A program made the translations under genes and the position numbers. From positions 16,948,501 to 17,012,500 of the forward strand of contig CM065321.1 in assembly GCA_033032175.1 (NCBI GenBank): 64,000 bases of DNA, in the 5' to 3' direction. Below, piece by piece: positions 32,066 to 43,499 of this stretch. The stretch comes from Saturnia japonica (lineage: Eukaryota; Arthropoda; Insecta; Lepidoptera; Saturniidae). Positions within the stretch are counted from its first letter, which is position 1, and the number at the start of each line of letters is the position of its first letter. The notes below the pieces were generated by a model. It was given only the letters and a program-made list of their open reading frames with translations, was not told the DNA's origin and made no database searches.

Positions 32066-32069
32066 TTCG

Positions 32070-32160
32070 AACACTCAACTATCCGGGTTCGGAAAACACT
32101 TCTGTCATTAGTAAGAGTCAGCAAGAAACTCGACCCTGTATTTAAAATAGATTACTATAG
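32070..32160 (-). repeat. LINE family T tail fragment, reverse
   Basis: Contains 'ggttcggaaaacacttct' and 'cagcaagaaactcgacc'. Confidence 0.55.
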
Positions 32161-32244
32161 TTTTTTTCAAAATATTATTAATGATATTTACTTCAGTTTT
32201 ATTACAAATATACATTGCAAGATTTTAATTATTGCAAATGATTT

Positions 32245-32566
32245 CGGTTCCTTTTTAAGCGTATTGCGTGCACGAAAGACTGTGAAATTTGGCATGATTA
32301 AAGTTTATATGGAGAAGGAGTGCAGAAAGCTAAAATGTATCTATATTATCTGTTACTAATAAATAAATTATGAATACTGCAAATCCTAACCCGACCATTG
32401 CCATTGAACTTAGACCCCCCAAAATATTGACATTGTCACTCAACGAAAAGTGACAGCAAGTGATGTAGATAATACTCATTGTTTATGAATACTGTAAATG
32501 TCAAACAGAAAATAATCTATGATCAAAAAATCGCGGATCGTATTTCGACCTTAGGGCGATCGCTAG
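32245..32566 (+). mobile_element. Helitron-like element family A, copy 3 (5' truncated)
   Basis: Forward copy ending 'gggcgatcgCTAG' (32563-32566) followed by T, with the terminal hairpin region 'ggatcgtatttcgacc'. The 5' 'attaatacgtgaagc' start is lacking. Confidence 0.65.
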
Positions 32567-32667
32567 TAATAAGTAACATGTAAATTAAAAAGTTATGTAA
32601 TGAAATCCCAGATGCTTGCATGATCCTGGACAACTTGCTATATACCCCTTATTAAAAGTACAGGCCT

Positions 32668-32915
32668 TAGGGATGTTCGATATTAATCGATGTTGAGGTT
32701 GAAAATATCGATGCTTCAACATCGAATATAAATGTTTGCAAATTTGTGTGCTGTAAAATAGTTTTCAAGGATTCGAAGTGGCACCCAAAAAAAGCTCGCA
32801 CACTTGTTTCCTAACATCCATGTTTTTGTTTTAATATTTTACGGAAATCGATATTTTACTTAACTATGATGACATCGATTTCAATGTCGATGTTTCTCTT
32901 ACATCGCCCATCCCT
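32668..32915. mobile_element. 248-bp hAT-like MITE built of ATCGAT motifs
   Basis: The ends 'tagggatgttcgat' and, read inwards from the right, 'agggatgggcgatgt' are inverted repeats. The flanks ACAGGCCT (32660-32667) and ACAGTCCT (32916-32923) agree at 7 of 8 bases, the size of a hAT duplication. Both inner arms are imperfect strings of (T)ATCGAT(G). It is non-coding. Confidence 0.65.
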
Positions 32916-33289
32916 ACAGTCCTGTAGCATTTTTTTTTTATAACTATATAGTATACACATTTTTTTTAATCGTTAATTGCTGTAATAAAACATATCCAAT
33001 GTTTAAAGTTATTAAAATTTATGGTGATACGTTATATAATGTGGACATGTGTTGTTACAAAATAATTTCAAGATGTTCTGATTCGGCGTCGTCATTAAAA
33101 TTGGATTCTAGGACAATTTGATTAGGGCTTTATTTGGATTGGTAGTTAGATAAGCAAAGTTTATAGTTTTATATATAATCATAATGTAGTATTAGGGGTT
33201 GAGACAATATAAAACAGACTCTTGTGTCTATTGCCATGCAGAAAGGAAAGCTTTCTGAGTCAAAAACATTGTTTTTCGAGGGATCTTAA

Positions 33290-33590
33290 AGTAACATGTT
33301 GTGGTTTTTATTTTTAACTCATTTACATAGGTTTTTGACTTTATATTTTGTAATATTGTTGGCGTTTTGCATGATATAGTTTGATTTTGTACTTAAGTGA
33401 AGTGGATTATAAACATAAACTAAAAGCATGCATTTTGGGATTTTACAAAAACTTCCCAGAAGATCTAACAAGGGAGCCACCATTTGTTGGGACACTGAGA
33501 TTGTCATAAGATAGGACACTATATTAATTGATAATGGCAGAATGGTCTTCATTAAAGAGGACTAGTTGCCAAGTTAGGAAGAAGAAGAAG
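33290..33590 (+). repeat. Dispersed repeat family D, copy 2
   Basis: From 'acatgttgtggtttttattt' through 'aagtgaagtggattataaac' and 'aacaagggagccacc' to 'gttaggaagaagaagaag'. Confidence 0.7.
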
Positions 33591-33763
33591 AGTCGAAAAA
33601 GCTATTTCAAATGAAAATTGAACCATTGACACGCGGACGCCATTTTTATAATTTCACCAATCAATATCCTTTATCTCAGGTTTTTAGTTACCGGTATGTC
33701 CCTTAACCTATTAACCAAATAAAACAAAGATACGGTAAGCCACAGTGAAGTTTTTATTACGTA

Positions 33764-33880
33764 CTAGCAGCGTGCCCGCGGCTCCGCACGCGTTTGATAC
33801 TACGTAGTGGTTATTTACATCCCGTAATTTTAATTTTACTCATATTGCTCAAATCGGTTGAAAATTATTATTGTATTATA
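33764..33880 (-). mobile_element. Helitron-like 3' end
   Basis: CTAG at 33764-33767 preceded by A, then 'cagcgtgcccgcggctccgc'. The 5' limit is undefined. Confidence 0.5.
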
Positions 33881-33884
33881 TGAT

Positions 33885-35425
33885 TTTTAATAAATTATTA
33901 AAGATTCCTATTATTTTATTATTGATTTGATAATTTTGCTTTTATTTCGAATATGTGAATTAATAATATACAAGATCGTTATCTTTGAATTTCATCTACA
34001 AGTCAGTGTTTAAACTATACAAAATATTTTTGCGATGCAACGCGGTTCTTGTGTCAAGTGCTTTCGTTTTCGACTGACGATCTAATGTGCTTAGTATAAA
34101 TTGAAGTATTTTTTTCAACACCCACATTTGTATTAATCCATTTTCGATACGACGCATCGGGAGCAATGTAAAGATTTGTGCGCGAACCAATTTGCGAATC
34201 CGCTTCGTTCTTTTATCCGTTTGGATGTTTTATTTGACGTTAATATCTTCCTACACTCCGTTTGCTTATGTTAAATAAAACTGTTTTCTGTTTCCTCGCA
34301 CTAAATTGCTTCTTTTTTTTTAGTTCGCCAATGACAAATGAAGCTTTCATTAAATAGGTTTTAGGATTAGGTTAATAATATATTCTATTTAGACGAGTTT
34401 GTGTTCAAATGTTAGTGTTATGTTATGTTTTGAATACTGAAATGTTTTAGCTGGAGTATCTGCTTGGTATTCATAGTGAGTGCTTTACATTACAGATTAT
34501 TTATTTAAAAAATTATCTATGGTTACATAACTTGTGCAAAAAATATATTTCGCAAAGATTAATGTTTAAAATATATGAAGGGACAGGGGCATATCTATAG
34601 TTTCCTAAAAGGGGGTTCTAAAATAGTCGACTAGTTTTCGTCTATAAGTTAAACCATGTGACCATAAGAAAGCGGAACTGTAAACAATGATAAACGCTAA
34701 TCAACCTATAGATTTTAGTACTATGAATCAACCAATTGAAAACTATGATTGAGTTCTATAGTGATTTGTGGCATGAAGATGATTCAGTGAATACTAGTGT
34801 TTCTGCTTAAATTAAAGAAGGAAGGAGTTTGAATCCCCTAAACACCACCAAATACGTTACTGTGCAACATTTATATTTCGTATCCTATTCGTATTCCAGG
34901 AGCTGGTCCTTCGAACAGATCTTCACTTAATATCTCAAATGGTAACATACAATGAAATAAAACAAATAATTGAAGATTACCAAATTGATATTAAGAAATT
35001 GAATTTAGTGTGTGTGCGTTACCATTTAGTATCAAGAAAGTGAAGTCGATTTGTTTGCATGGCGCCTCTGTGCAAGGTTGGTGAAATGAGACAGGCTCCA
35101 CTTAGGATATCTGCGAGAGCGTTTCTAAGTGGTTCTTTGATCGGAATGAAATGTATGCTTACTTCCTTATTGTTGAATGGATGCGTTATGTCTTTAATAG
35201 GGTAGCCTGTGTTGGAGTGATCGCACTGCGAGTTCCGGGATTCGGAACCTTTGCCAGATGCTGCATTTATTTATTCTGTTGCTGTATTTTATAGATTAGT
35301 TTTATGGTATATCCCAAATATGAGCAAAACAATTTTCTCGTTAACTTTAAAAGCGATCGGTTCATCGGTTTGATAGGGGGTCGAGACTTCATGAATTATT
35401 CATAATGTAAAAAATAAAATAGTTT
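33885..35425. other. No recognised gene
   Basis: AT-rich DNA with short chance frames only. No exon with splice sites and no assignable repeat. Confidence 0.4.
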
Positions 35426-35429
35426 ATTT

Positions 35430-35735
35430 AATTTAAGGCTCTAATAAATGATGTGAATTTCTAAATACTACCACCGGTACAGAAAACATCTCAATCATCA
35501 TTCAATCAAGAAAAGAAAGAGACTAGATTGGATCTATCACCTATTTTTTTTCTATTAAAGAATTGTTTACAGTTACTACAACTTTTAGTGGCTGTACAGA
35601 GAGGGAATTAGTTCCAGACATCACCGTCATTCACGTAATGGTCCATCCACCCGTTAAAACCCTTTCGACTACAAACTTGCTTAATATTATTTTTCATCAT
35701 ATTATCCGGCAGACCGGTAATGTCCTTAGTAAGTT
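35430..35735 (-). mobile_element. LINE family T 3' end, reverse
   Basis: Contains 'actaccaccggtacagaaaa', 'gagagggaattagttcc' and 'tgtccttagtaagtttatt', the reverse of the family T C-terminal segment and tail. The 66-aa plus-strand frame here is antisense to it. Confidence 0.65.
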
Positions 35736-36334
35736 TATTGTAGAACATAACACAATTACATAAGTAACTTTATTCTAAAAGATGGAATGACTATTTTTTA
35801 CAAGTTCAAATTAATCTAAGTTTGTCCAGACATATAAGGGAAGTCTTACCACCATTTCCCTGTTGAAAAGCTTTCATCAAAAATCTGCGTGTTCTATAAA
35901 TAACATTTTTTTTGTAAAATTAACGTTACTGTTTCTCTTACCATTAGAAAAGCGGATGACAGTAGGATTAACGTAATGTTTGATAGCTATCAAAACATTT
36001 TGATAAATATTCTCTGCATGCTCTAATCGCTTCGAGTCGTAAAGGTTGCGCAAAATGGTTACTAGTGCATAAGTAACAAACCTTAAAGATAACAGGATTA
36101 TACAAATACAAGCGTCAACTAACTACAATACGGACTTCACTTTGATTTAATGTGAGGATTATTTTGTAAGGATTCCTCCGGAAATCAGTTCACACGTATT
36201 GATTAGCACTAACCTATATTATTATTATGGCATTGCTTATTATTTGTATGTTACGTAAAATTAAAGAAAAACTGCGTATCATCACAACTCAAAGCTATCT
36301 CCTTAGTACGCGGTACACCTTACTCGATATGTGA

Positions 36335-36737
36335 TATAATAAATTTGATTTTTAAATTTAATGTATATAAAATTAGTAAAATTGAAGTTTCTGTTTGTAA
36401 TTTCAAAATAACACCTTTTTACTAAATACATATGAAAGGATATACGATACCTATAACAAAAAACCCATTTTTAAAATTTTTGTCTGTCTGTTTGTTCCGG
36501 GTAATCTCCGAAACGGTTGGACCGATTTTGACGGGACTTTCACTGGTAGATAGCTGATTTTATAGGGAGTAACTTAGACTAGGTTTTATTTTAGAAAAAG
36601 AATTAGTGTTCCGCACAAATAAAAAAACTTTGATCAACCAACAAAAGAGTTTGTCTTTAAAATAGCCGGGAGCGGCGGAGCAAGATTCGCGCGGGTATTC
36701 TGTAGACCACGTGAGGGAAGCCGCGGGCACAGATAGT
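36335..36737 (+). mobile_element. Helitron-like element, nearly full length
   Basis: Runs from 'ataaaattagtaaaattg' through 'tgtctgtctgtttgttccgg', 'aaacggttggaccgatt' and 'taacttagactaggtttta' to 'gaagccgcgggcacagatag', where the terminal CTAG has become ATAG. It is the reverse-orientation partner of the copies at 2.1 and 27.2 kb. Confidence 0.6.
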
Positions 36738-37104
36738 TTTACATTAAAAAACTCCTATAGAAAGTTGCAGGTAGTTTTATATAGTGATTTTTGCAAGTGC
36801 AACGACAACATAGCACGTTGTGTCTAGTATTCATGAGGAAAACAAGAATCCTAGGTCAGTATAGAAAATGTGGTCAAGAAGTAAAAAGGAATTATCTTTA
36901 AAATTACTTAAACTTAAAATCATAGACTTCAAATATTTTAATGAATTAATTCAACTTTAGGTATACATGATAAGACCTAGCCTTGTTCTAGACTTTAGTT
37001 ATGACATAAATTACTATTTAAATATTTCAGCAAATAAAAATATTTGTATGTATTTTTAACCGAATTAAATAATATATGGAGGTGGTGGTTTTATTTTTGT
37101 TATT

Positions 37105-37240
37105 AAAAATTGTTTTGTTCAAGATGGCGTCTCCGCACGCCGCGCCGCGTCTTCCACTCTCGCAATTCAATCAATGATACGCGGTTAGATTAATTGAATG
37201 AATCACAAATAATGCACGATTTGTTATTAAGAGAAATGGC
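37105..37240. promoter_or_regulatory. GC-richer unique block with homeodomain-type sites (candidate enhancer)
   Basis: Contains 'aagatggcgtc' (YY1/Pho-like), CpG-rich 'cacgccgcgccgcgtc', then several TAAT/ATTA core sites ('gattaattgaatg'). It is not part of any repeat family seen here. The function is a guess from composition. Confidence 0.2.
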
Positions 37241-37605
37241 CTTGACCTAAATAATATATAATCTCGAACACTGATAACTAGTTGGTTCACTTTCGTCCTA
37301 CATTTGAAATATTATGCGTTTGGTAAAGGCTGATAGCGAGTGCTGTGTACTTCGGCTTATCCGATTTTGTGACACGCTGACCTCTTGGCGCTGATTGTAA
37401 TGAATTCGCAATGACATTATTTAACTTTGATACTAATTAAGAATTTAATGATAATGTAAGAGAAAACTCGCTAATGATGTTTTTTTTTTCTATTGACCTA
37501 CCGTAATTGCAGAGGCGATAAAAAATATAAACATTCGGTATTGCTCTAGGATCCTTTTGGATGTATGATTTTGCAAGAACTCAAATTTTTTCGTATTTAA
37601 AAATA

Positions 37606-37956
37606 CTAGTGACCGCCCTAAGGTCGTAATTCGACCAGCGACTTTTTGAACATAGACTATTTTCTGTTTGACATTTACAGTATTCATAAACAATGAGTAT
37701 TATCTACATCACTTGCTGTCACTTTTCGTTGAGTGACAATGTCAATATTTTGGGGGGTCTAAGTTCAATGGTACTTGTTGGGATAGGATTCGCAGTATTA
37801 ATTTATTTTATTTAATATATTTTTAACAGATATTATAGATACATTTTGGCTTTCTGCACTCCTTCTCCATGTAAACTTTAACCAGCCAAATTTCACAGTC
37901 TTCCGTGCACGCAATACGCTTAAAAAGTACCGAAAGCTTTTGCTTCACGTATTAAT
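37606..37956 (-). mobile_element. Helitron-like element family A, copy 4
   Basis: CTAG at 37606-37609, then the palindrome 'ggtcgtaattcgacc' and 'agcgactttttgaac'. The 5' end is at 'gcttcacgtattaat'. It is nearly full length. Confidence 0.7.
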
Positions 37957-38334
37957 ATATAGATAATATTCGTTTTTGTTGCGTTTCATCATGGAGATGA
38001 GTTTGACAATGGTTTCGATAAGCGTAGATTAGTCATTTCGTCTCAAGTGCAACTCCGGGACCATACTGATAAGTATTTGTCTGCAGACGTAGAACTTTAG
38101 AACGTTTGCCAGGCGAGCAGAACAAAACGCCCGACCACCACGCCGAAATCTCAGAATCATCATAGTGTTCAAGTACTTCTATTCAGGTTTTGAGTTATGT
38201 GGTCACCGTCGATACAATCATCATACATCATCTTAACAGAGCGGTGCTGAAAACATGTGAAAGTTCTAATGAATTTTATTGTACACTAGAATCGCTGCTC
38301 TTTATTAAAATGTCTACTAAATACAAACCAATAG

Positions 38335-38660
38335 ACTAGTTGACTCTTTTTTAAAGTAGGTCTTAAATTATTCATTATTGTCCGATTAGAGGAAAGGACT
38401 AGAAAACCGCAAACTTTATTTTAAAAGTTTACTTTTCGTAAACACGATGTCAACTATATTAGTCTATATATTATTATTATCATCATCATCTTTGCTGTAA
38501 CGTCATATGAGTCGAAAACAAACATTTGACATTTACTTTTACTTTTTGTCAATGCCATGAGCCTCATTAGAGTCCTATGATGTCACAAAATGGCCGACAG
38601 CGTTTTCAGAGTAAATAAATTGTAAATATGTAGCCATCTTACACTTTAATATTTGAAATC
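38335..38660 (-). repeat. Dispersed repeat family E, copy 1
   Basis: Shares 'ctagttgactctttt', 'ttttcgtaaa', 'gacatttac', 'acaaaatggccgaca' and 'atgtagccatcttacac' with 52.63-53.08 kb. The left edge is a CTAG preceded by A, so it may be another Helitron-like element in reverse. Confidence 0.6.
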
Positions 38661-39029
38661 GATGAATATTGATTTCTTATGTTAAATACTACAGAAAATA
38701 TTTATTTATTGAGTCAAACTTGGTATGAGTCAAGTAGTCTATTTTATAAATCATAAATTACATCACTTGTAAGTACGTCGCTTGAAAGTAAGTCACTTGT
38801 AGGTAATTAATAAGAGAGGTTCTCTGTTTTATGTCAAATTCGATGCGGAAATCAAGAGATTCGTTTTATTTAATTCGTTTACTTCGAGTTATAATCATTG
38901 ATGTAATTTATATTTACGTTATCTTTATATTTTTTAAACCATAATTTAGGTAATAAACTACATATTTCTAACCCTATTAAGGCAACGCCAGAAAGAACGG
39001 TCATGGTTTGAGAAGTCTATGTATGTTTT

Positions 39030-39310
39030 TGTTGTAGCCCAGCCATTATAGTAACATATAATTCCCGTGCACAAAATTTCATCAAAATTGTTTAAGAATT
39101 TTTATAATTTCTTGCCTATTACTAGAAGAAGTATTATTAACATTTTTATAGCCTATGAATTGATCAATGACCTAAGTAAAGTTTCCCGTGTACAAAATTT
39201 CATAAGAATATGTTAAGCCGTTTTCAGTTAAATTCGGACGAACAGACAGAAAAAAAAAATTTTAGGGCATACTTTTGATCAATTTCCTATATTATTATAG
39301 TTTGTCCATT
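39030..39310 (-). repeat. Family F repeat, reverse fragment
   Basis: Contains two spaced copies of 'cccgtg(c/t)acaaaatttcat' (39063 and 39187), the reverse complement of the 'atgaaattctgtacacggg' unit repeated at 60.6-60.9 kb, and ends in 'cggacgaacagacag'. Confidence 0.55.
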
Positions 39311-39479
39311 GGGAAATTTGGAAAAAATATTACATGTACAGATATAACTAAGATTTAGATTTCATTATTTTTGGTATCTGTCTGCAGTTCTAAATATTAT
39401 TTGTGTAACAAATGTAAAATTTTTATGTTTTAAATAAATAATATCATATGTGAAGAAATACGCAGAGATACTTATCTGG

Positions 39480-39735
39480 CTTACTCTATCCGAGTAGCAC
39501 ATCTAAGCGCTCCGCGACCGTACTTCAGCCAAGCTCTTCGTACTGGAGAGGGAGTGATTGGCCGTTACATTGGCCGTCTAGCACAATACGTAGACGTCAT
39601 TGAACAGCTTAAATTAATTAAGACATGTGTCCCAATTAAGCGGGAGGTGGAGTCGGAATGAGGTCGCAACACCGTCTGTTTACCTCCAAGCGTTGCGCCG
39701 CGTATCAATCACAGTGATTGATCATTATTTAACGT
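39480..39735. promoter_or_regulatory. Unique GC-richer block (candidate regulatory element)
   Basis: Contains 'ctaagcgctccgcgaccg', 'attggccgttacattggccg', 'cttaaattaattaag' and 'caatcacagtgattgatc'. The last two are dyads with homeodomain-type cores. It matches no repeat family in the window. Function is unproven. Confidence 0.2.
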
Positions 39736-40109
39736 ACTTTTAAAAAAAAAAAAGACATTGTTTATTGCAATTAGGTCGATTTGTTTTAGTTATCGTACAT
39801 CCTGTGATAGTTTTTGTCGTGTCTCTTTTATTCTGTGTCAAGTTTTTGCGGGCGATGCCTCGATGTGTGTGATCGGAGTTATGTGTGGACACGTTGTTTG
39901 TTTTAAGGTAATTTATGTTTTTCTTATAATAATAATATGCCATGACATTGAAGTAATAGATAGATATTCTTTAGTTATTCCCGTAATAACTTGGTGTAAT
40001 ATTTTTTTTATTTGGTGTTATTTTTTTGTAAATATGAATTTAATAACAAAATTGTCTTTTTTAAATATTATACTAAATACGTACGTAGCTTATAAAATAT
40101 TATTGTGAT

Positions 40110-40690
40110 TGTATTAAATATGGTAATTTTTACAAAATAATAGCAAATTTTCAAACGTTATTAGAGACTAAATTTAAAGACATTTGAAATATCCGTAGTT
40201 ATAATTAATTACGCGAGTTTTTCAGCCGCCCGAATTACGATTATGAAGTTATTGTGTTATCTGTAAATGGTTGGGAAGATATGTATAGTCCTACAATATA
40301 TCTTAGAGTCTTATCTGTAGTTTTTTGTTCTCCTGAATATAAAAAAAAATACTAATTTTATCCTTATGTTTTATATTTAAAAACTTGTGATAGTAAAATG
40401 TAATAACAAACACATGTTGAAATATTTATTATGATATTTCTTTTCAATGTTTTGGTCATTGTTGCGTAAATATGTTTATATATCTTAAAGTTATGTTAAT
40501 TTTGGTTCATTGTCGTTATCGTTCTGTGAATTTTACAGCTACTCATACCCGCTCCATACTACTTTTTAGGCCAACTATTTAAACCAGGTTTTAAATAAAC
40601 AATTAGAAGGTTTTAAATAAACAATTAGGTTATTTCTTATACAGCTGTAAATTATATATACTTCTATTTTATATATAAATTATTAATTTC
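40110..40690. other. No recognised gene; short tandem duplication
   Basis: AT-rich. At 40585-40629 the string 'aggttttaaataaacaatta' occurs twice in tandem. Confidence 0.45.
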
Positions 40691-40799
40691 TATTAGTACT
40701 AGCGGTCGCCCAATGATCGAAATTCTACCGGCGACTTTTTATCATAGACTATTTTCTGTTTGACATTTGCAGTATGAACCTAAACAATGAGTATTAATA

Positions 40800-42079
40800 G
40801 GTCTTTACCTATGAAATTGCCGTTCTGCAGTACTGGCCATTTCAAATCAAAATAATTTTTGTTTGGCTAAGAATGCTAATTTCAAATTAATTTTATTTTA
40901 AAAACCTGGAATTCTTTTTCCATAAGTTGTCATTTGTTTATTGATTAGTGTTACATTTTCATCGCATTTTAATCTTTTTTGTCATTATGGATACGTTAAA
41001 AATTCGAGTAATTATGGAATACGAGAACCGTCGTGGCAGCAACGCGGCACAAGCGGCACGCAACATCAACGACGTTTACGGAGCTAACACTACAAACCAA
41101 CGCACCACCTGTTATTGGTTTGCTCGCTTCCGTTCTGGGAATTTCGACCTGAAAAATGAACCTCCTGGTCGTCCGAAGACTTTGGTCGACAATGACGAAT
41201 TAAAGGCGATTGTGGAAGCGGATGATACACAATCTACGGCTGAATTAGCAGCAGCTTTCGACGTTAGCGTCAAAACAATATTGGTCCATTTGCGTCAAAT
41301 TGGCAAGGTAAAAAGCTTGACAAATGGGTGCCCCACGAACTCAATAATCGCCAGCGCGAAGTACGCGTCGAGACGTGTCTTGCACTGCTCAACAGACACA
41401 CAAATTAAGGAATTTTGAACCGCATTGTTACCTGCGATAAAAAATGGATTCTGTTTGATAACCGCAAGCGCTCAGCAAGTTGGTTGGATCCTGGTTCAGC
41501 ACCTAAACAATGCCCTAAACGAAAACTTACCCCTAGAAAAGTGATGGTCACTATTTGATGGTCTAGCGCCGGTGTGATTCATCACAGCTTCTTACCAAAA
41601 GGGGTGAGTATTACTGCAGATGTGTACTGTGAAGAACTGAACACAATGATGGAGAAGCTGACACATCTCCAACCAGCATTGGTCAATCGCTCGTCTCCGC
41701 TGCTCCTGCACGACAACGCGCGACCTCATACTGCACAGCAGACGGTCTCCAAGTTGCAAGAACTGGGGTTGGAAGTTCTCCGTCATCCGCCCTACTCACC
41801 AGACCTTGCGCCTACATACTACTACTTTTTCCAGAATTTGGATAACTCCTTGGCGGGAAAAAAATTCAATACCCGAGAGGCAGTACAAAATGCCTTTGAA
41901 GAATTTGTTGCCTCCCGTCCAGCTGATTTCTTTAAGAAGGGCATCAATAAACTGCCACTGCGCTGGCAAAGATGCATTGATTGCATGGGTGATTACTTCG
42001 ATTAATACAAATAAAAAATACATGAAAAAAATTCGTTTAAATTTTTTCATACAAAACGGCAATTTCATAGGTAAAGACC
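40800..42079 (+). mobile_element. 1280-bp mariner (DD34D) element, inactive
   Basis: Perfect 25-base inverted ends starting 'ggtctttacctatgaaattg' inwards (40800-40824 and 42055-42079), flanked by TA at 40798-40799 and 42080-42081. It is inserted into a family A Helitron-like element, so it is younger than that element. Its transposase is broken. Confidence 0.93.
40987..42005 (+). pseudogene. mariner transposase pseudogene
   Basis: The start codon at 40987 opens a normal mariner N-terminus (helix-turn-helix, with Y-W-F-A-R-F and G-R-P-K). A one-base deletion in the A-run near 41314 shifts the frame. The original frame continues with T-C-D-E-K-W (first catalytic D) and H-D-N-A-R-P-H (second D). 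Two in-frame stops lie near 41412 (TAA) and 41557 (TGA in place of a tryptophan). In the third catalytic motif, S-P-D-L-A-P-T-Y-Y-Y, a tyrosine replaces the third aspartate of DD34D. The C-terminus ends normally in Y-F-D. Sequence style suggests the cecropia/mori type. The protein cannot be made or work. Confidence 0.9.
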
Positions 42080-42849
42080 TATATATCACTTGCTGTCACT
42101 GTTCATTGAGTGTCAATGTCAATATTTTGGGGGGCCTAAGTTCAATGGCACTGGACGGGTTAGGACTTGCAGTATTAATTTATTTTATTTAATATATTAG
42201 TAACAGGTATTATAGATACATTTTAGCTTTCTGCACTCCTCCGTATAAACTTTAAACATGCCAAATTGCACAGTCTTCCGTGCATGCAATACGCTTAAAA
42301 AGGAAGGAGTATAAAGTTTTTATATCAGTAAGTATCATTTTATTTCAGTTCATTTTATTGTTTTTCAAATGCCACGAGTATGTTCATGATGTTCCGAATA
42401 TATATTCTAATTTATTATAATAGAAATCCCATACTGAATTTCGATGATTTTGATAAAATTCAAAATCACATAAAAACTTCTGTCATCTATTTCATAATAT
42501 TAACGGATGATTTTTCAAAAAAGAACTACTATATTGTATGAACTCAGTTTGACATTTTGAACACATAAATAAGACTTATTTTACAGCCGCTTTCGCATTA
42601 TTAAAACTTACATTGGCATTTAGCGCGAATTTTTGTGTAGTAAAAAAAAAAATACATCATACAAATAGCACAACTTGAATTTTTTATATAGTGTATATTG
42701 CTAAAAGAGATAAATTATATACATTCCTCAGAACCAGTCAAAATGATTTCTATGCTCGGTTATACACCGTTAGGGTTACCAGACAAAAAAAAAGATAACC
42801 GGAGAAAATTCCGCACATTTTCTTTGAAAAATTAAATTAAGCGTGAACA

Positions 42850-43060
42850 AGGGTGATATTAGGTGTTAATAATGTTAGGTTCTATAATAATATCTCGAAG
42901 CACATTACTGATTTACCAAAAAATGAGTTCAAGGACCATGTCCATGACCATGCGAATCACTAAAGAATAAGTTCCAGGCATTTAGTATTTTAACTTTGCT
43001 TTCCCAATACATCTTTGATAACTTAATTTATGTTCGTAAAAACTTAGACAAGCTGGATTT
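42850..43060 (+). pseudogene. LINE family T fragment, copy 2a
   Basis: Contains 'ggtgttaataatgttaggtt', 'cgaagcacattactgattta' and 'gagttcaaggaccatgtcc'. This C-terminal coding piece is followed at once by another copy. Confidence 0.6.
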
Positions 43061-43495
43061 TGTCAAAGATCAGCACAATGTTAATACTAGAAATAGAGTT
43101 GAAGTAGTCGTACCGTGTTTTAAACTTAGTAGGAATAACAAAAGTTTTTAGGTAATACTGTTAGGTTCTATAACAAGATCCCGAAGCACTTTACTGATTT
43201 GCCGGACAACAAGTTTATGGACCACGTCAAGCTGGCTTTAGTGTCAAAAGGTTATTATAGGGTGGATCATTATGTGAATAATAGTAAAGTCTGGAAGTAA
43301 CTCTCTCTCTTTCAGTGACTTATTAACATGAACTGTTAATATTGTATGTTTAGTTGAAAAAATAATTATAAAAAAGATAAACCTGATCGAGTTTCTTACT
43401 GGTTTTCTCGATGACTGGGATGTTTTCTGAACCGGTGATAGTGTTTTCTGTTCATAACGTGCCTTCTTAAGACCTACATTAAATAAACAACGAAA
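43060..43495 (+). pseudogene. LINE family T 3' end, copy 2b
   Basis: C-terminal segment ('gccggacaacaagtttatgg', 'ggttattatagggtggatc') plus full tail ('gatcgagtttcttactgg', 'tgggatgttttctgaaccgg', 'gtgccttcttaagacctac'). It lies head to tail with copy 2a, as at 10.06-10.74 kb. Confidence 0.7.
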
Positions 43496-43499
43496 TAAT

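Larger units (their letters stand above)
40699..42322 (-). mobile_element. Helitron-like element family A, copy 5, split by a mariner
   Basis: The left part 40699-40799 begins CTAG (40699-40702) with hairpin-region sequence 'gatcgaaattctacc' and stops after 'aacaatgagtatta'. The right part 42080-42322 resumes at 'tatcacttgctgtcac' and runs to 'cttaaaaaggaagg'. Together they make one ordinary copy, interrupted only by the TA-flanked mariner. Confidence 0.75.

Noticed and set aside
39758..40108. 116-codon hydrophobic open frame
   Set aside because: Very AT-rich composition, no domain, no start context or splice support. The hydrophobicity follows from T-rich codons.
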